45,742 nucleotides of DNA from Deltaproteobacteria bacterium (GTDB lineage: Bacteria > Desulfobacterota > Desulfarculia > Adiutricales > Adiutricaceae). Both the position numbers and the translations under genes were made by a program. The stretch covers positions 1 to 45,742 of the forward strand of contig JAISWF010000252.1 of assembly GCA_031271165.1 (NCBI GenBank), read 5' to 3'. Below, piece by piece: positions 35,241 through 44,302 of the stretch; the first letter of the stretch is position 1; every line of letters starts with the position of its first letter. Under the pieces are notes generated by a model, which saw nothing but the letters and a program-made list of their open reading frames with translations, was not told the DNA's origin and did no database searches.

Positions 35241-37184
35241 TTACTTTTTATTATCAATTTCTTCGGCTAGGGTTGGTCTGACTGCCCAGGGACGACCAAT
35301 GCGAGAGGAAGAAAGGGCCGCCGCCTCAACCAGGGTTTGCCCAGCCTCCAAAGCCGTCTGGCCAGATTGAAAAAAACCCAATCTGATGCGGTACTGCTTT
35401 TTTCCGTCGATGGTCGTTTGATATCGGTACAAGTTCAAATCCGTGAGTCCGGCGGCTTTGCGCCCGGAAAGTTCCTTGAGAACTTCGATCGCCTTAGGCT
35501 GTCCCAAGGCTTCCCAAACGGCCATTGATTCGGCCTCGTCGGGAGTTGAGGAAAGATTTACAGCCCACATTGAGGACAAAGGAGCCGTCCTAAACCGTTT
35601 AACTTCAGCCACGTTTGGTCTAACCGTCCAAGGGACCCCTACTCCGGCCGCCGAGGCCAGACCTTGACCAACCGCTTCGGCGGCGGCCCGGTCGGGGAAG
35701 AAACCGACTCGAATGCGATATTGCTTTTGGCCATCAACAGTAGTTTCATAACGATAAAGCTGATCAGCATTGGACAGAGAGGTAAGTCGCCCCCAGACCT
35801 TATCAGCCTCAGTTTGGCTGGGAGAAGAAAAGATATTGGCCACCCAGAGCTCTGAAATCTGACTTTCGGTCGAGTCTGCTGCCGGAGTTGCAGCCTGAGG
35901 TGCTGACTGGGCTGGTACTGCGGCCGGGGGGTTGGCCGGGGTTGGAACCGTTGCGACTGGAGTTGAGGCTAGAGGTTTGGCCTGGGCTGGAGCCGCCGCT
36001 GCCGGAATTGAGGTTGGGGGTGTTGACTGAGCCGGAGACGGACTGGCTGGGGCTACACTCGAATCAGTCTGTTCGGAACCTGACTCCGTGGTCTGAGGGC
36101 TCTCATCGGCAGTTTGGGAAACAAGCTCGGTCGACTGAGTTATTCCATCGGCCCGAGGCGACCCGGTTGGACCTGAGGCCTCACCACCTAGGGCTGCGGA
36201 TTCCAAAGACAGCGATTCAGCGGCAGTCTCCGAGTTATCAACGGTTTCATCGGCTACCGGCCAGGAATCAGCGTCTGGTCGGCCGGAGGTGGATTCTGCC
36301 ACCTCAACCGAAGCGTTGGGGTCAACCCAGATAATTTCTGAGGAGATTTCATCAGAGGGAATTAGGTTGGTAACCAGTGCCGGACGTGACAAACCGAGCT
36401 GCTCGGAAACTGATGAATAATCGGCTTCTCCACCAGAATTAAGTTCACCGCCTGCCGAGGAACTTTCGGAGCCGATTACAATTTGGACGGAAGGCTTGGC
36501 CGCCTGGTTGGTCTCGCTCTTCTCTGGAGCAAGCCCGCTCTCAGACCCGGGCAAAATTTCAATATCTTGATGGGCCTCAACAGACAAAGCCTCGACCATC
36601 AGGTCGGCCTCAGAATTATCCACCGGCGGGGCAAAGCCTGATCCGGTTCCGACCTCAGGGGCCCCGTACATTACTCCCGATGAGGACTCCTGCTGTGAAA
36701 CGGAAGGAGCGAAATCCCACTGCCCAAAATGGGAAGGCTGAGGAACGTATTGCTCTTCCTCGACCGGCTGGCTTTCAATTGGCGGAGCCGTCTCTGGCCA
36801 GGGTAAAGAAGGTTGTTCGGCAGCCGATTTTTCGGCAGTCGAAGTGCCCAGGGATACGATCGAAGGCGGTCCAACTGCCGTTGTTGGGGAGGGGGCTGGA
36901 GACGTCTTGTCGTCTCTAAAAGCCAAAGAGGCAATCACAACGACCAGGACGATCACGGTCAGCCCGATGGCCACAGCTTTAACCGGAAACCGTCCCCGGC
37001 CCGCAACTGAATGATCTAACAGATCGTCAGAGGGACCGGACCAGTGCTCCCCAACATCCAGCGGGGTTGGACCAAGGGCCGGACCGCCCTCTTTTTCCTG
37101 ACCGGACTTCGAAGAGCCGCCTTCTAGGCCAGGAGCTGCGGACTTATCACCGATTTGGATAATGTCGTCGGAATCTTCGGCCAT
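35241..37184 (-). CDS. Membrane-anchored protein with two C-terminal SPOR domains
   Basis: SPOR domains bind peptidoglycan stripped of stem peptides, usually at division sites. I chose ATG 37184 (MAEDSDDIIQIGDKS), with AGAGG upstream, over an ATG 34 codons earlier. The 647 residues have an acidic cytoplasmic tail, one membrane helix (about 70-89, AVAIGLTVIVLVVVIASLAF) and a very long Ser/Ala/Pro/Glu-rich periplasmic linker. Two SPOR repeats follow, about 443-533 (ELWVANIFSSPSQTEADKVW, YRYETTVDGQKQYRIRVGFF) and about 536-643 (WAVNLSSTPDEAESMAVWEA, YRYQTTIDGKKQYRIRLGFF). The two repeats are closely similar, pointing to a tandem duplication. It lies 28 bp after the TPR gene, probably cotranscribed. 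Confidence 0.85.
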   Translation of the reverse strand: MAEDSDDIIQIGDKSAAPGLEGGSSKSGQEKEGGPALGPTPLDVGEHWSGPSDDLLDHSVAGRGRFPVKAVAIGLTVIVLVVVIASLAFRDDKTSPAPSPTTAVGPPSIVSLGTSTAEKSAAEQPSLPWPETAPPIESQPVEEEQYVPQPSHFGQWDFAPSVSQQESSSGVMYGAPEVGTGSGFAPPVDNSEADLMVEALSVEAHQDIEILPGSESGLAPEKSETNQAAKPSVQIVIGSESSSAGGELNSGGEADYSSVSEQLGLSRPALVTNLIPSDEISSEIIWVDPNASVEVAESTSGRPDADSWPVADETVDNSETAAESLSLESAALGGEASGPTGSPRADGITQSTELVSQTADESPQTTESGSEQTDSSVAPASPSPAQSTPPTSIPAAAAPAQAKPLASTPVATVPTPANPPAAVPAQSAPQAATPAADSTESQISELWVANIFSSPSQTEADKVWGRLTSLSNADQLYRYETTVDGQKQYRIRVGFFPDRAAAEAVGQGLASAAGVGVPWTVRPNVAEVKRFRTAPLSSMWAVNLSSTPDEAESMAVWEALGQPKAIEVLKELSGRKAAGLTDLNLYRYQTTIDGKKQYRIRLGFFQSGQTALEAGQTLVEAAALSSSRIGRPWAVRPTLAEEIDNKK

Positions 37185-37212
37185 AGCTGTCAGACCTCTG
37201 TTACTAAAATAA

Positions 37213-38166
37213 TTATTCAGGCTTGGTCGTCTCTGGCGATAAACCTTCAGACGCTTGTCCCGCATCGGCCGGAGGTGATGCTGCAAGTGCTTCGTCAGCT
37301 ACTGGAGCAGCCAGCGTCGGTTCGATGGCCTCAGCAGCAGGGGCTGCCAGATCAGCCGAAGTATCAAGCGTAGGTTCAGTCACCGAAGCGGAAGCGTCAA
37401 CCGCTGCTTCTGGAGATAACTGCTCCTCCCCACCCTCAGCAGTTGGAGCCGCACCTTCGGTCGGCAAAGCCGCCGGTTCGGGTTCTCTGAGATCAGCTAG
37501 TTTGATCTGGGTGGCATAGGCCCGGTAACCGCTGGGGGCAATCATCAGTAGTTCCTCGTAGGCTTTTTTGGCTTCCTGACGATTACCTTGGCTAAAGTTG
37601 ACCCGGCCAATGGAAGAAAGGAGTTCAGCTTGGAAAGATTGGCTGCCCGGAGTTAGTGGGCCGTTTCTGATCAATTGTAAAGCCGACCTATAGAAGGTCA
37701 AAGCCTTTTGAATATCACCTTTTTCTTCGTAAAGGGCTCCCAATGTGGACTCAATTAATGGTTTAAGACTTTCTTCAGCCGGCTCCAGAGAAGACGACAA
37801 TTCCTCTAAAAGAGGCAGGGCCTCATCTACCCGGTCTTCATCCAGATAGCTTGAGACCAAGGAATAGGTGGCTTGACGAGCACCGGCCGTACCAGAGTAA
37901 TCAGTGCGGACTTTGTTGAGTTGGGAAACAACAAGTCCTGGATCGGTCTGGGCCAAGGCCTGATGATAAGCGTTGACAGCCTTTTCCTGGCGGGCCTCAT
38001 AAAAATTCTTGACCATAATGGCTATCAAAAAGACACCCACCACGCTGGCGGCAATCAACCAAATTTTTTTGGTGTTGGTTAGGTAATAGTTGTATATTTT
38101 TTCGGAGGTAGTCAAAAACGCATCATTAGTGCGTAGAAGTGTCTTAATCGGAACTTTTTTAGCCAT
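37213..38166 (-). CDS. Membrane-anchored TPR protein (YfgM-like architecture)
   Basis: The start at ATG 38166 (MAKKVPIKTLLRTNDAFLTT) gives 317 residues; the longer frame to 38262 would put a hydrophilic 32-residue extension before it. There is one membrane helix at about 35-53 (WLIAASVVGVFLIAIMV), then helical TPR-like repeats (AVNAYHQALAQTDPGLVVSQ, ALTFYRSALQLIRNG, NFSQGNRQEAKKAYEELLMI). A Pro/Ala/Glu/Thr-rich tail ends the protein. This resembles YfgM-type proteins that act near the Sec/BAM systems, but tail and context differ. It is followed closely by the SPOR gene, suggesting a shared envelope role. Confidence 0.75.
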   Translation of the reverse strand: MAKKVPIKTLLRTNDAFLTTSEKIYNYYLTNTKKIWLIAASVVGVFLIAIMVKNFYEARQEKAVNAYHQALAQTDPGLVVSQLNKVRTDYSGTAGARQATYSLVSSYLDEDRVDEALPLLEELSSSLEPAEESLKPLIESTLGALYEEKGDIQKALTFYRSALQLIRNGPLTPGSQSFQAELLSSIGRVNFSQGNRQEAKKAYEELLMIAPSGYRAYATQIKLADLREPEPAALPTEGAAPTAEGGEEQLSPEAAVDASASVTEPTLDTSADLAAPAAEAIEPTLAAPVADEALAASPPADAGQASEGLSPETTKPE

Positions 38167-38506
38167 ATATAAACTCTGATCATTTAGGTCCCCGGCTAAG
38201 CCGGTTGAAATAAAACCCACCTTTGAAGCGGGTTGTGCAAAAAAAAACTCCACTCCTTCCAAACTTGGCCCCCAGGCTGGCTGGCCAAGAAATCGGATGC
38301 TGGGAGGCCCGTCCCCACGCGAGCGGTAACTTTTAAACCGTCCGGTATTGAAAAAACAATTAGTTAAAACCTAAAAAACGCCCCCGACCGAAAATAGACG
38401 ACGGCGTCAAGAAAATACCAAAAACTTCCAAGAAAAATCAATCGCTTTATTGGAAGACCTAAAAAACGCCGGACAGACGTCTCCAAACCAAAGATAAGTT
38501 CCAATT
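38167..38506. other. Intergenic region with TPR-gene leader
   Basis: This holds a small perfect stem CCGGCT/AGCCGG (38190-38204) and an AACCC/GGGTT stem (38213-38234) in the leader of the TPR gene, plus the terminator described separately at 38420-38456. I see no gene. Confidence 0.5.
38420..38456 (-). terminator. Intrinsic terminator after the small acidic hypothetical gene
   Basis: On the minus strand CTTCCAA/TTGGAAG pairs across an 18-nt loop and is followed by TTTTTGG. It lies about 50 nt after the stop of the gene at 38507-39013. Confidence 0.6.
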
Positions 38507-39013
38507 TCAGCGGGTATAAAATCTCCGCATGGCTCTTTCGACCACTTGATCAATCAAAGCTTCCAGCTCATCGACGGTGAGTTCGGCCACCGTCCGAGAC
38601 TGGTGGCTGCGGCGGCCAAGCGACCTGTCATCGTCCTCACCGTAAGCCGTATCGCTAAAGCCGCTCTCACTGACCTCATCGACCAAGTCAACGACGATCG
38701 CCCCGGAGCCGGTCTTGGGCCGAACGGGTACACTTCGCTGCTCAAATTTATCTGTCAAAAGCACCGTCTCAGCGGCATCCTTGGGCATATGCGGGTCTCT
38801 GGCCGGGACTGGCGTTCTGGCCGCAATCGTAGGGACCGGCCGCTCCTCTTGAGACTCGAAGGCCTGCGGCCCCTCAGCAGTCACGTCGTCGAGCTGTTTG
38901 ATTATGCGCTCCATTTCCAAATCCAGGTAACTATCGTCCCCGTAATCAGAATCTTCGAGCAGGCCGGAATTGTTGGTATTTTTGCTGCGGCTGTCGCGGT
39001 CATCGACCGACAT
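38507..39013 (-). CDS. Hypothetical acidic protein with short conserved-looking C-terminal helix
   Basis: The 168-residue protein has no signal peptide or membrane helix. It is rich in Asp, Glu, Ser and Arg and looks disordered through most of its length (DSDYGDDSYLDLEMERIIKQ). It ends in a helix LTVDELEALIDQVVERAMRR that could bind a partner. A GGGAG ribosome binding site lies 8 nt before the ATG, and a terminator follows. I do not recognise the family; its placement near envelope genes and its own terminator point to a single-gene unit. Confidence 0.7.
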   Translation of the reverse strand: MSVDDRDSRSKNTNNSGLLEDSDYGDDSYLDLEMERIIKQLDDVTAEGPQAFESQEERPVPTIAARTPVPARDPHMPKDAAETVLLTDKFEQRSVPVRPKTGSGAIVVDLVDEVSESGFSDTAYGEDDDRSLGRRSHQSRTVAELTVDELEALIDQVVERAMRRFYTR

Positions 39014-39641
39014 CTTGCGCTCCCATGGGTATTAACAAAAAAAGGGTCAAGAGCCGAATTATTAACCCGTCCCATCGTCCCCTGGACCAACAAACAAAAA
39101 AGGCATTTTTAATGATTTTAATCAAATAAAGCATTTCTCGTTGTTATAAATTGAATAAATGAGGCTGGCCTAAATTCATTAGTTAATTTGCCAGTTAACT
39201 GTAATATTGGGCCAAAATCAGTTCCCTGAAATACTGGAGGCGAGGGTTTTTGGTTCGTAAATGGTCACCTCGGGCCGCTAAGAGAAATAACATTGGCCCG
39301 TAACTTGGTTGAAACAATAGCCTCGTAATTTAGAAAACCTTTCGGCTGCCAGTATAATCGGTCTTCAAAGGGAAAACCAAAAGAATAATACCATACTATC
39401 GGAGTCAGGTGTATAGAAAAAAATATCAACCGATAATTTGAAAACGGCTTTTTGGCACAATTGCGATGGAAAAGAGCGGCCGGGCCGAAGCCAAAATTCA
39501 GCGGCAGACAACCGAAAAGTAACCAGGGAGCTTTTACCAGAGGACCACCAGAAGCTTGGTAATGCCTAACCGTCCCCAGGGGATTCAATGCTCTAAAGTT
39601 CCAGCGAGCCCCCAAGCCCAGCGGATTTTCTTAAGGGGTGA
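39014..39641. other. Long intergenic region with one doubtful frame
   Basis: The region holds an AT-rich promoter-like stretch upstream of the small acidic gene (39100-39200). A 116-codon minus-strand frame (39265-39615) starts 26 bp after the LolB-like gene; it has no ribosome binding site, no recognisable motif and an unusual Phe/Trp/Tyr/Leu-rich composition, so I do not call it a gene. No terminator is evident after the LolB-like gene. Confidence 0.4.
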
Positions 39642-40508
39642 TTAAATTTCCTGGACCGCAAAACCACCCGGGACCTGAAATATAAACAATTCCGCAGGCA
39701 GACTTGGACCCAGACGGACATCGTCGAAACGGATCTCAAAGGTGGTCTCGCGCCCGACAGTGGCCTCAATGGACATGGGAAAATCTTTTGACCCTGGGGG
39801 TTGGCTTTCGACAGCCAAAGAGGTAAAACGGTTGTAGCGGACCCGAAAGTCATCCCCTCCGGCCATTTTTTTAAGCTCGCAGCTCGAAATCACCGGCCCG
39901 GATGAAAGATTATCCAATGATACCAGCCAGACTGACCCAGGCTGCGGCCGGTCAGCGGCTACCCTCAGCACTCCAATGGAGCCGCCTTTGAATCGGTCGG
40001 CGGCAGCGGCTACCGGATTGACCATGAGGGCATTGGTCATTACAGCTAACAAATCGTCAATTTCAAGGTTGATCGGGATGACAGCCCGAAGATTTTCGTC
40101 AGTCGCCAAGCCCACCGTGGCCAACAACTCCAGATAATCAAGAGCGTAAAACCGGGACCAGTCAGACACTACTCTTAAGGCCGGGCGGCCCAAGGGGTCT
40201 AGAACAGTAAAGCTCAGCCCACCCGGACGGCTAAGGATAAACTCAAACCGAAAAAAATGCCGCTGGTTTCCGTCAATGTAGTTGACCGAACCCCTGGCAG
40301 CAAAAGACGTCAGCTCTTGGCCCTGCTGGTACAGGCTCCTGGCCAGTTCCATGGCCGGACCATCTGATGAAAGCGGCTCTAAAGCAGCCGGTTTTCCAGG
40401 CATACACCCCCAAAGAGTCAGACAAAGCCCGACCGAAAGCAACAGCGCTGCCAACGATCCTGCCCGGAATTGTTCACTTATTTTATTTAATATTTTTGAG
40501 TTTTTCAT
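39642..40508 (-). CDS. LolB-like outer-membrane lipoprotein
   Basis: LolB accepts lipoproteins from LolA and inserts them in the outer membrane. The start at ATG 40508 (MKNSKILNKISEQF) gives 288 residues with a signal peptide and lipobox LTLWGC (Cys35). The upstream ATG would lie deep in the TPR gene. The mature part fits the LolA/LolB-type half-barrel: GQELTSFAARGSVNYIDGNQ, FFRFEFILSRPGGLSFTVLD, LGRPALRVVSDWSRFYALD. Position next to a TPR lipoprotein is common for LolB in related bacteria. It overlaps the TPR gene by 26 bp. The family is inferred from fold-like pattern and context, as sequence identity of LolB is low in general; a DUF4292-type lipoprotein is the alternative. Confidence 0.65.
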   Translation of the reverse strand: MKNSKILNKISEQFRAGSLAALLLSVGLCLTLWGCMPGKPAALEPLSSDGPAMELARSLYQQGQELTSFAARGSVNYIDGNQRHFFRFEFILSRPGGLSFTVLDPLGRPALRVVSDWSRFYALDYLELLATVGLATDENLRAVIPINLEIDDLLAVMTNALMVNPVAAAADRFKGGSIGVLRVAADRPQPGSVWLVSLDNLSSGPVISSCELKKMAGGDDFRVRYNRFTSLAVESQPPGSKDFPMSIEATVGRETTFEIRFDDVRLGPSLPAELFIFQVPGGFAVQEI

Positions 40509-42180
40509 GAATAACCCCGGGCGATTCATGTCCCTTTTCCACCGCCCGGCTATAAGCTTTTCTGGCCTCGGCCTTCCGGCCGACCTTATTGAGGGCATCG
40601 CCCAAGTGTTCTAAGATCTCTGGATTGTCTTCCGAGAGACGGACGGCTTTTTCCAAAAGCGGGACAGACTTTTTCAAATCTCCCATACCGTAATAGATCC
40701 AAGCGACGGTGTCGACAATGTAGCCGTTATCCGGTTTTAACGAATCAGCCTTTAGAGCCATAGCCAAGGCTTCGGTGAGGTTTTCCCCCTTTTTGGCCCA
40801 GGTGTAGGCCAAATAGTTGAGAGCCTCGGCGTGATTGGGATCGAGCTCGATCGCTTTTTTCATTGAGGTGATGCAGGCCTGCTTGTCACCAAGTTTGTCT
40901 TCCACAAAGCCAAGACGAAACCTGAGCTCGGCGACTTCGGGAAAAGTTTTAAGAGAGTCTACATAAATGGCCTTGGCTTCCTTAAAGCGATCTTGCTCTT
41001 CAAGCATAGTGGCCTGGGCCAGCACCAATTGGGGAGACCAAGCCGCCCGAGACCGGGCTTCAACCAAGACGGCAATCGCATCATCGGTTTTGCCCTCTTC
41101 AATCAAGATGGAGCAAAGAAACAGCCTGGAATCGACATATTGCCGATTGCTGGGTTTTATGGAGCGCAAAAATTGCTTGGCCTGTTCGATGTCTCCTTGC
41201 TCGTACCTAACGGTAGCCAAAAGATAGGGCAACTGCTCATTATCAGGAAACTGACTCTGGAGCTGCCGAAACTCCTTTTCGGCTTCCACGTACATTGATT
41301 CCTCAAGGTAGGCCAAACCCACCATAATGCCGGCATGAACGGAACCGGAAGCCATTTCTCCGATTTCTTTAAGCAGCGACACCGCCTCGTTGCGACGTCC
41401 TGATTTGAGGAGTATCCTCGAAAGCCTGGCCTTGGGTACCGAGGCCTCTGGACGAATTTTTATCAGCCGGCGGTATGTCTTTTCGGCGTCCTTAATTTTT
41501 CCGGTCTGTTCGTAAACAAAAGCCAGCTCGGTTAAAGCGGCGGCAAAGTCGGGATTTTTCTGCAAAGACAACTGAAAATGCTCAATGGCCAGCTCGCTTT
41601 GGTTTCTCTTTTCAGCCAAAAGCCCCAGATAGTAGTCGGGAAGATAGGAAGCCGGGGCAGAAGCGCCAAGTTCTAGAAAAGTCTGATAAGCCTCCGGGAT
41701 CCGGCCACTTTCAGCATAGAGGGCTCCGAGGTAAGAGAGGGCCTCCTCATTTTGGGGTGCGACTTTGAGGACCTTCAGGTAGTGGTTTTCAGCCTCCTCC
41801 CACTGGCCGGTCCCGGCGGCCAGCCAAGCCGCAAACAGTCTTGTATCAACGTTGTCCGGCTCTAACTCCAAGGCCTTGGCGACATATTTGTTGGCCTCAT
41901 TGACTCTTCCAGAGCGGGTCAAAAGCTTGGCCGCTTCCAAGTTGAGGTAAAAAGAGCCGCTGGCAGCGGCAACTGCCTTTTCGATGGACTTGATAGCCAA
42001 TTCGTCTTGGGCCTGGAGTTCTTCATAATGGGAACGAAGGAAATGGTAATAGCTGTCCGGTATGCCATTGGCCGACCCGGCGGTTAATCGCCCACAACCG
42101 GCCATTACCAGACCTACCAAGACCAAAACCATGGTGACCAGAGGTCTGGCCCATGAACGAACCTTAAGGTTAAAAACCAT
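40483..42180 (-). CDS. TPR-repeat lipoprotein
   Basis: The 565-residue protein begins with a signal peptide and lipobox GLVMAGC (Cys29). It is otherwise built of about a dozen tetratricopeptide repeats (for example AAKLLTRSGRVNEANKYVAK, EALSYLGALYAESGRIPEAY, ALNYLAYTWAKKGENLTEAL). Such proteins are scaffolds at the outer membrane, often linked to lipoprotein or peptidoglycan handling. It lies 27 bp after rpoH and overlaps the LolB-like gene, so the three form an operon; a role beside LolB is an inference. Confidence 0.88.
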   Translation of the reverse strand: MVFNLKVRSWARPLVTMVLVLVGLVMAGCGRLTAGSANGIPDSYYHFLRSHYEELQAQDELAIKSIEKAVAAASGSFYLNLEAAKLLTRSGRVNEANKYVAKALELEPDNVDTRLFAAWLAAGTGQWEEAENHYLKVLKVAPQNEEALSYLGALYAESGRIPEAYQTFLELGASAPASYLPDYYLGLLAEKRNQSELAIEHFQLSLQKNPDFAAALTELAFVYEQTGKIKDAEKTYRRLIKIRPEASVPKARLSRILLKSGRRNEAVSLLKEIGEMASGSVHAGIMVGLAYLEESMYVEAEKEFRQLQSQFPDNEQLPYLLATVRYEQGDIEQAKQFLRSIKPSNRQYVDSRLFLCSILIEEGKTDDAIAVLVEARSRAAWSPQLVLAQATMLEEQDRFKEAKAIYVDSLKTFPEVAELRFRLGFVEDKLGDKQACITSMKKAIELDPNHAEALNYLAYTWAKKGENLTEALAMALKADSLKPDNGYIVDTVAWIYYGMGDLKKSVPLLEKAVRLSEDNPEILEHLGDALNKVGRKAEARKAYSRAVEKGHESPGVIHEKLKNIK

Positions 42181-42207
42181 AAATATGTTCCAGTTAAGCG
42201 CAGTAAC

Positions 42208-43206
42208 CTATCGGTTTAGGTTCAGCTCCGGCAATTCCTTTAGTAAATAATCGGCCAAGGATTTTTTCAGTCGCTCCTCAAGCTGGCGAACCCTTTCTCG
42301 GCTAACCCCAAACTCTTCACCGAGTTCCTGCAGCGTGACCGGGTCTTCGGTTAAAAGACGCCGGTCCAAAATTATTGACTCACGTTCCGAAAGAGTTTCG
42401 CGAAACCGCTCAAGCTTGGCGGAGACCAACTCCCGGATCTGAGCGTCGGCCAGAAAACTGTCGACTCCCTCCTCCGGGGATGGCAAAAGGCTGACCTGGG
42501 TCTGACTGGAATCGGGACCAACTGTGGCATCAAGAGAAATCTCACCGCCGGCTGTCAGCCTGAGCTCCATTTCCTGGACCTCGCCTTCAGAAACCCCCAA
42601 ACGCTCGGCCACCAGCCCTAAACCCGGCTCCTGCCCCTCTCTGAGCAATTTTTCCTGCTCTTTTCGAAGGTTAAAAAAGAGCTTGCGCTGGGCCTGGGTA
42701 GTACCGACCTTAACCAGACGCCAATTATCCATGATATATTTTAAAATATAAGCTTTAATCCAATAAGAAGCATAATAACTAAATTTTACCCCCTTGGATG
42801 GATCAAACTTTTTGAGGGCCTGCATGAGCCCGATGTTGCCCTCCTGGATGAGATCCTGGAGGTTATTAAGCCAGTGACTTTGGAACTCCATCGCTATTTT
42901 AACCACCAATCTCAGATTAGCGGTAACTAAACGCTGACCAGCCTCATGGTCACCGGTGCGTTTATAGCTCTTAATGAGCTGCTCCTCCTCCTGACGGTCC
43001 AAGAGCTTAAAACGGCGGACCTCAGCCAGGTAGGCTTTAAAAGAGTCGGTGCTCGGAGCTGAAGGCGGCAGAGCCTTGGGCCGAGGTACTGGCGGCAAGG
43101 CTTGCGGACGACCGGACGGAACCGGAGCCAGAGGTCTGACGACCGGGACCAAACTCGGATCAACCAATTTGTTTTCGCTGGCCTCAAGCATGACTTGCGT
43201 TGGCAT
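42208..43206 (-). CDS. rpoH: RNA polymerase heat-shock sigma factor (sigma-32 family)
   Basis: RpoH directs RNA polymerase to heat-shock promoters. The 332 residues show a Pro-rich N-terminal extension (1-55) and region 1.2/2 (AYLAEVRRFKLLDRQEEEQL, ANLRLVVKIAMEFQSHWLNN, DLIQEGNIGLMQALKKFDPS). The diagnostic RpoH box TQAQRKLFFNLRK lies at about 170-183, and a region 4 helix-turn-helix LQELGEEFGVSRERVRQLEE near 290-310. The N-terminal extension is longer than in E. coli. It leads an operon with the TPR lipoprotein and LolB-like genes, and a CGAGG site precedes the ATG. A general-stress sigma of the same family is possible. Confidence 0.92.
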   Translation of the reverse strand: MPTQVMLEASENKLVDPSLVPVVRPLAPVPSGRPQALPPVPRPKALPPSAPSTDSFKAYLAEVRRFKLLDRQEEEQLIKSYKRTGDHEAGQRLVTANLRLVVKIAMEFQSHWLNNLQDLIQEGNIGLMQALKKFDPSKGVKFSYYASYWIKAYILKYIMDNWRLVKVGTTQAQRKLFFNLRKEQEKLLREGQEPGLGLVAERLGVSEGEVQEMELRLTAGGEISLDATVGPDSSQTQVSLLPSPEEGVDSFLADAQIRELVSAKLERFRETLSERESIILDRRLLTEDPVTLQELGEEFGVSRERVRQLEERLKKSLADYLLKELPELNLNR

Positions 43207-43557
43207 TGGCTAAAAAACCTCGAGTTCGGAAGTTGGGATAACAATTGGAAAAGGCCAGCTTGCCACTGGCCGACCGCACAATCCGCCCTCTAAAACCGGC
43301 CCCAGTTTGCCAAAAGCCGACCCGTCGGCGGAAATGTCTGTTTTTACTCGCCCCCCGTGAAAAGCCAAAATTAATCTGGTAAAAAACTGACCACAGGCCC
43401 ATCAACCGAAAGTTCTGATACCCTGGCAGGGATCACTGTGGTCAAGGGCCAATGATCCCATAATCGAAATGCTCTTTAATTTTACCTCAGTTAACTTACA
43501 AAGTCCACAGCTTCAAGCGACCAATCAGCCCAAAGGATTAACATCCTATAAAAAAAC
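43207..43557. other. Upstream region of rpoH, no gene seen
   Basis: The region contains a GGATCA/TGATCC inverted repeat (about 43431-43459) and a 73-codon minus frame (43184-43405) that overlaps the rpoH start and looks spurious. The rpoH promoter should lie here, but I could not identify a convincing one. Confidence 0.4.
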
Positions 43558-43677
43558 TCATAAGAAGTGCACCGGGTCTGGCAGCCCCAAATATGAGGGC
43601 AGATGGTGAGGTTCGCCCACGTATTTTTTGATTAAAAGCTCATTGACGCTCCCGGCCTTAATCCTAGTTTGCCCCAT
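43558..43677 (-). CDS. Short possible gene or remnant, 39 codons
   Basis: A minus-strand frame reads MGQTRIKAGSVNELLIKKYV and on to a TGA at 43558-43560, ending LGLPDPVHFL. The frame stays open upstream through the end of the 105-bp repeat to about 43735, without another ATG. The composition looks protein-like, but there is no ribosome binding site and I recognise no family. It may be a remnant of a gene cut by the event that placed the repeat. Confidence 0.25.
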   Translation of the reverse strand: MGQTRIKAGSVNELLIKKYVGEPHHLPSYLGLPDPVHFL

Positions 43678-43704
43678 AAAAGTAATGCGTTCACCGAAGC
43701 AGGC

Positions 43705-43809
43705 ATAAATGATAAAACAGAGATAACAAATTTAAAGTGACACGTATTGAAGGTCGATGCCGGTGACGCCTGAGCCAAAGTCATTCGACGGTCCAAACGT
43801 GACCATCTT
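43705..43809 (-). repeat. 105-bp dispersed repeat, copy 2 (inverted partner at 29076-29180)
   Basis: The reverse complement of this segment matches 29076-29180 without gaps, with about 14 mismatches in 105 bases. The pair stands in inverted orientation 14.5 kb apart, enclosing the island and the rpoH-to-SPOR genes. Similarity stops abruptly at both ends. Confidence 0.85.
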
Positions 43810-43829
43810 GTGGGCAGTTTAAGATGGGA

Positions 43830-44302
43830 TGAATGTACCTAAAAAAGCAAAATTAAATATTTTAATTATATTATAATATATTTTATTAAGTACGTTAAGC
43901 TATGTACGCTATTAAGATTAATAATTGTTATACTAGACAATTATATATTATAATTTTAATTTTTAAATATTGTATTTCTTTAGTTTATGTCTAAACATAT
44001 AATATAACTATTATTCAAAGCAATAAGTCGACTTAGAATATTATCTAAAAGAGATTTGCAGATTACTAATAACTTTATTGAACTGGTAAAACTGTTATTG
44101 ATTGTATTTTTTTTAACAACTAAAGTCTAATTGTATCTTAAGTCGAGGAGGAGGTCTGGTTGAGCACCTAATCCTCCTCACCTCAATAATATCCAGAAAT
44201 TGAACGCTTGGTCGTAACGCCAAAAGCCAACCAAAAATAGCGTAAAACCAATTGAATTTTGGAGCTAAATATGTTTAAATTGACTACAATGAGGATTCAT
44301 CA
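43830..44302. other. AT-rich stretch upstream of the CRISPR leader
   Basis: Positions 43840-44140 are extremely AT-rich with many stops in all frames, like the eroded methyltransferase in the island. A perfect 8-bp stem GAGGAGGA/TCCTCCTC (44145-44179) follows without a T tract. No gene or cas remnant was recognised. Confidence 0.5.

Noticed and set aside
39265-39615. 116-codon frame after the LolB-like gene
   Set aside because: No ribosome binding site, odd composition and no recognisable motif; not strong enough to call a gene.
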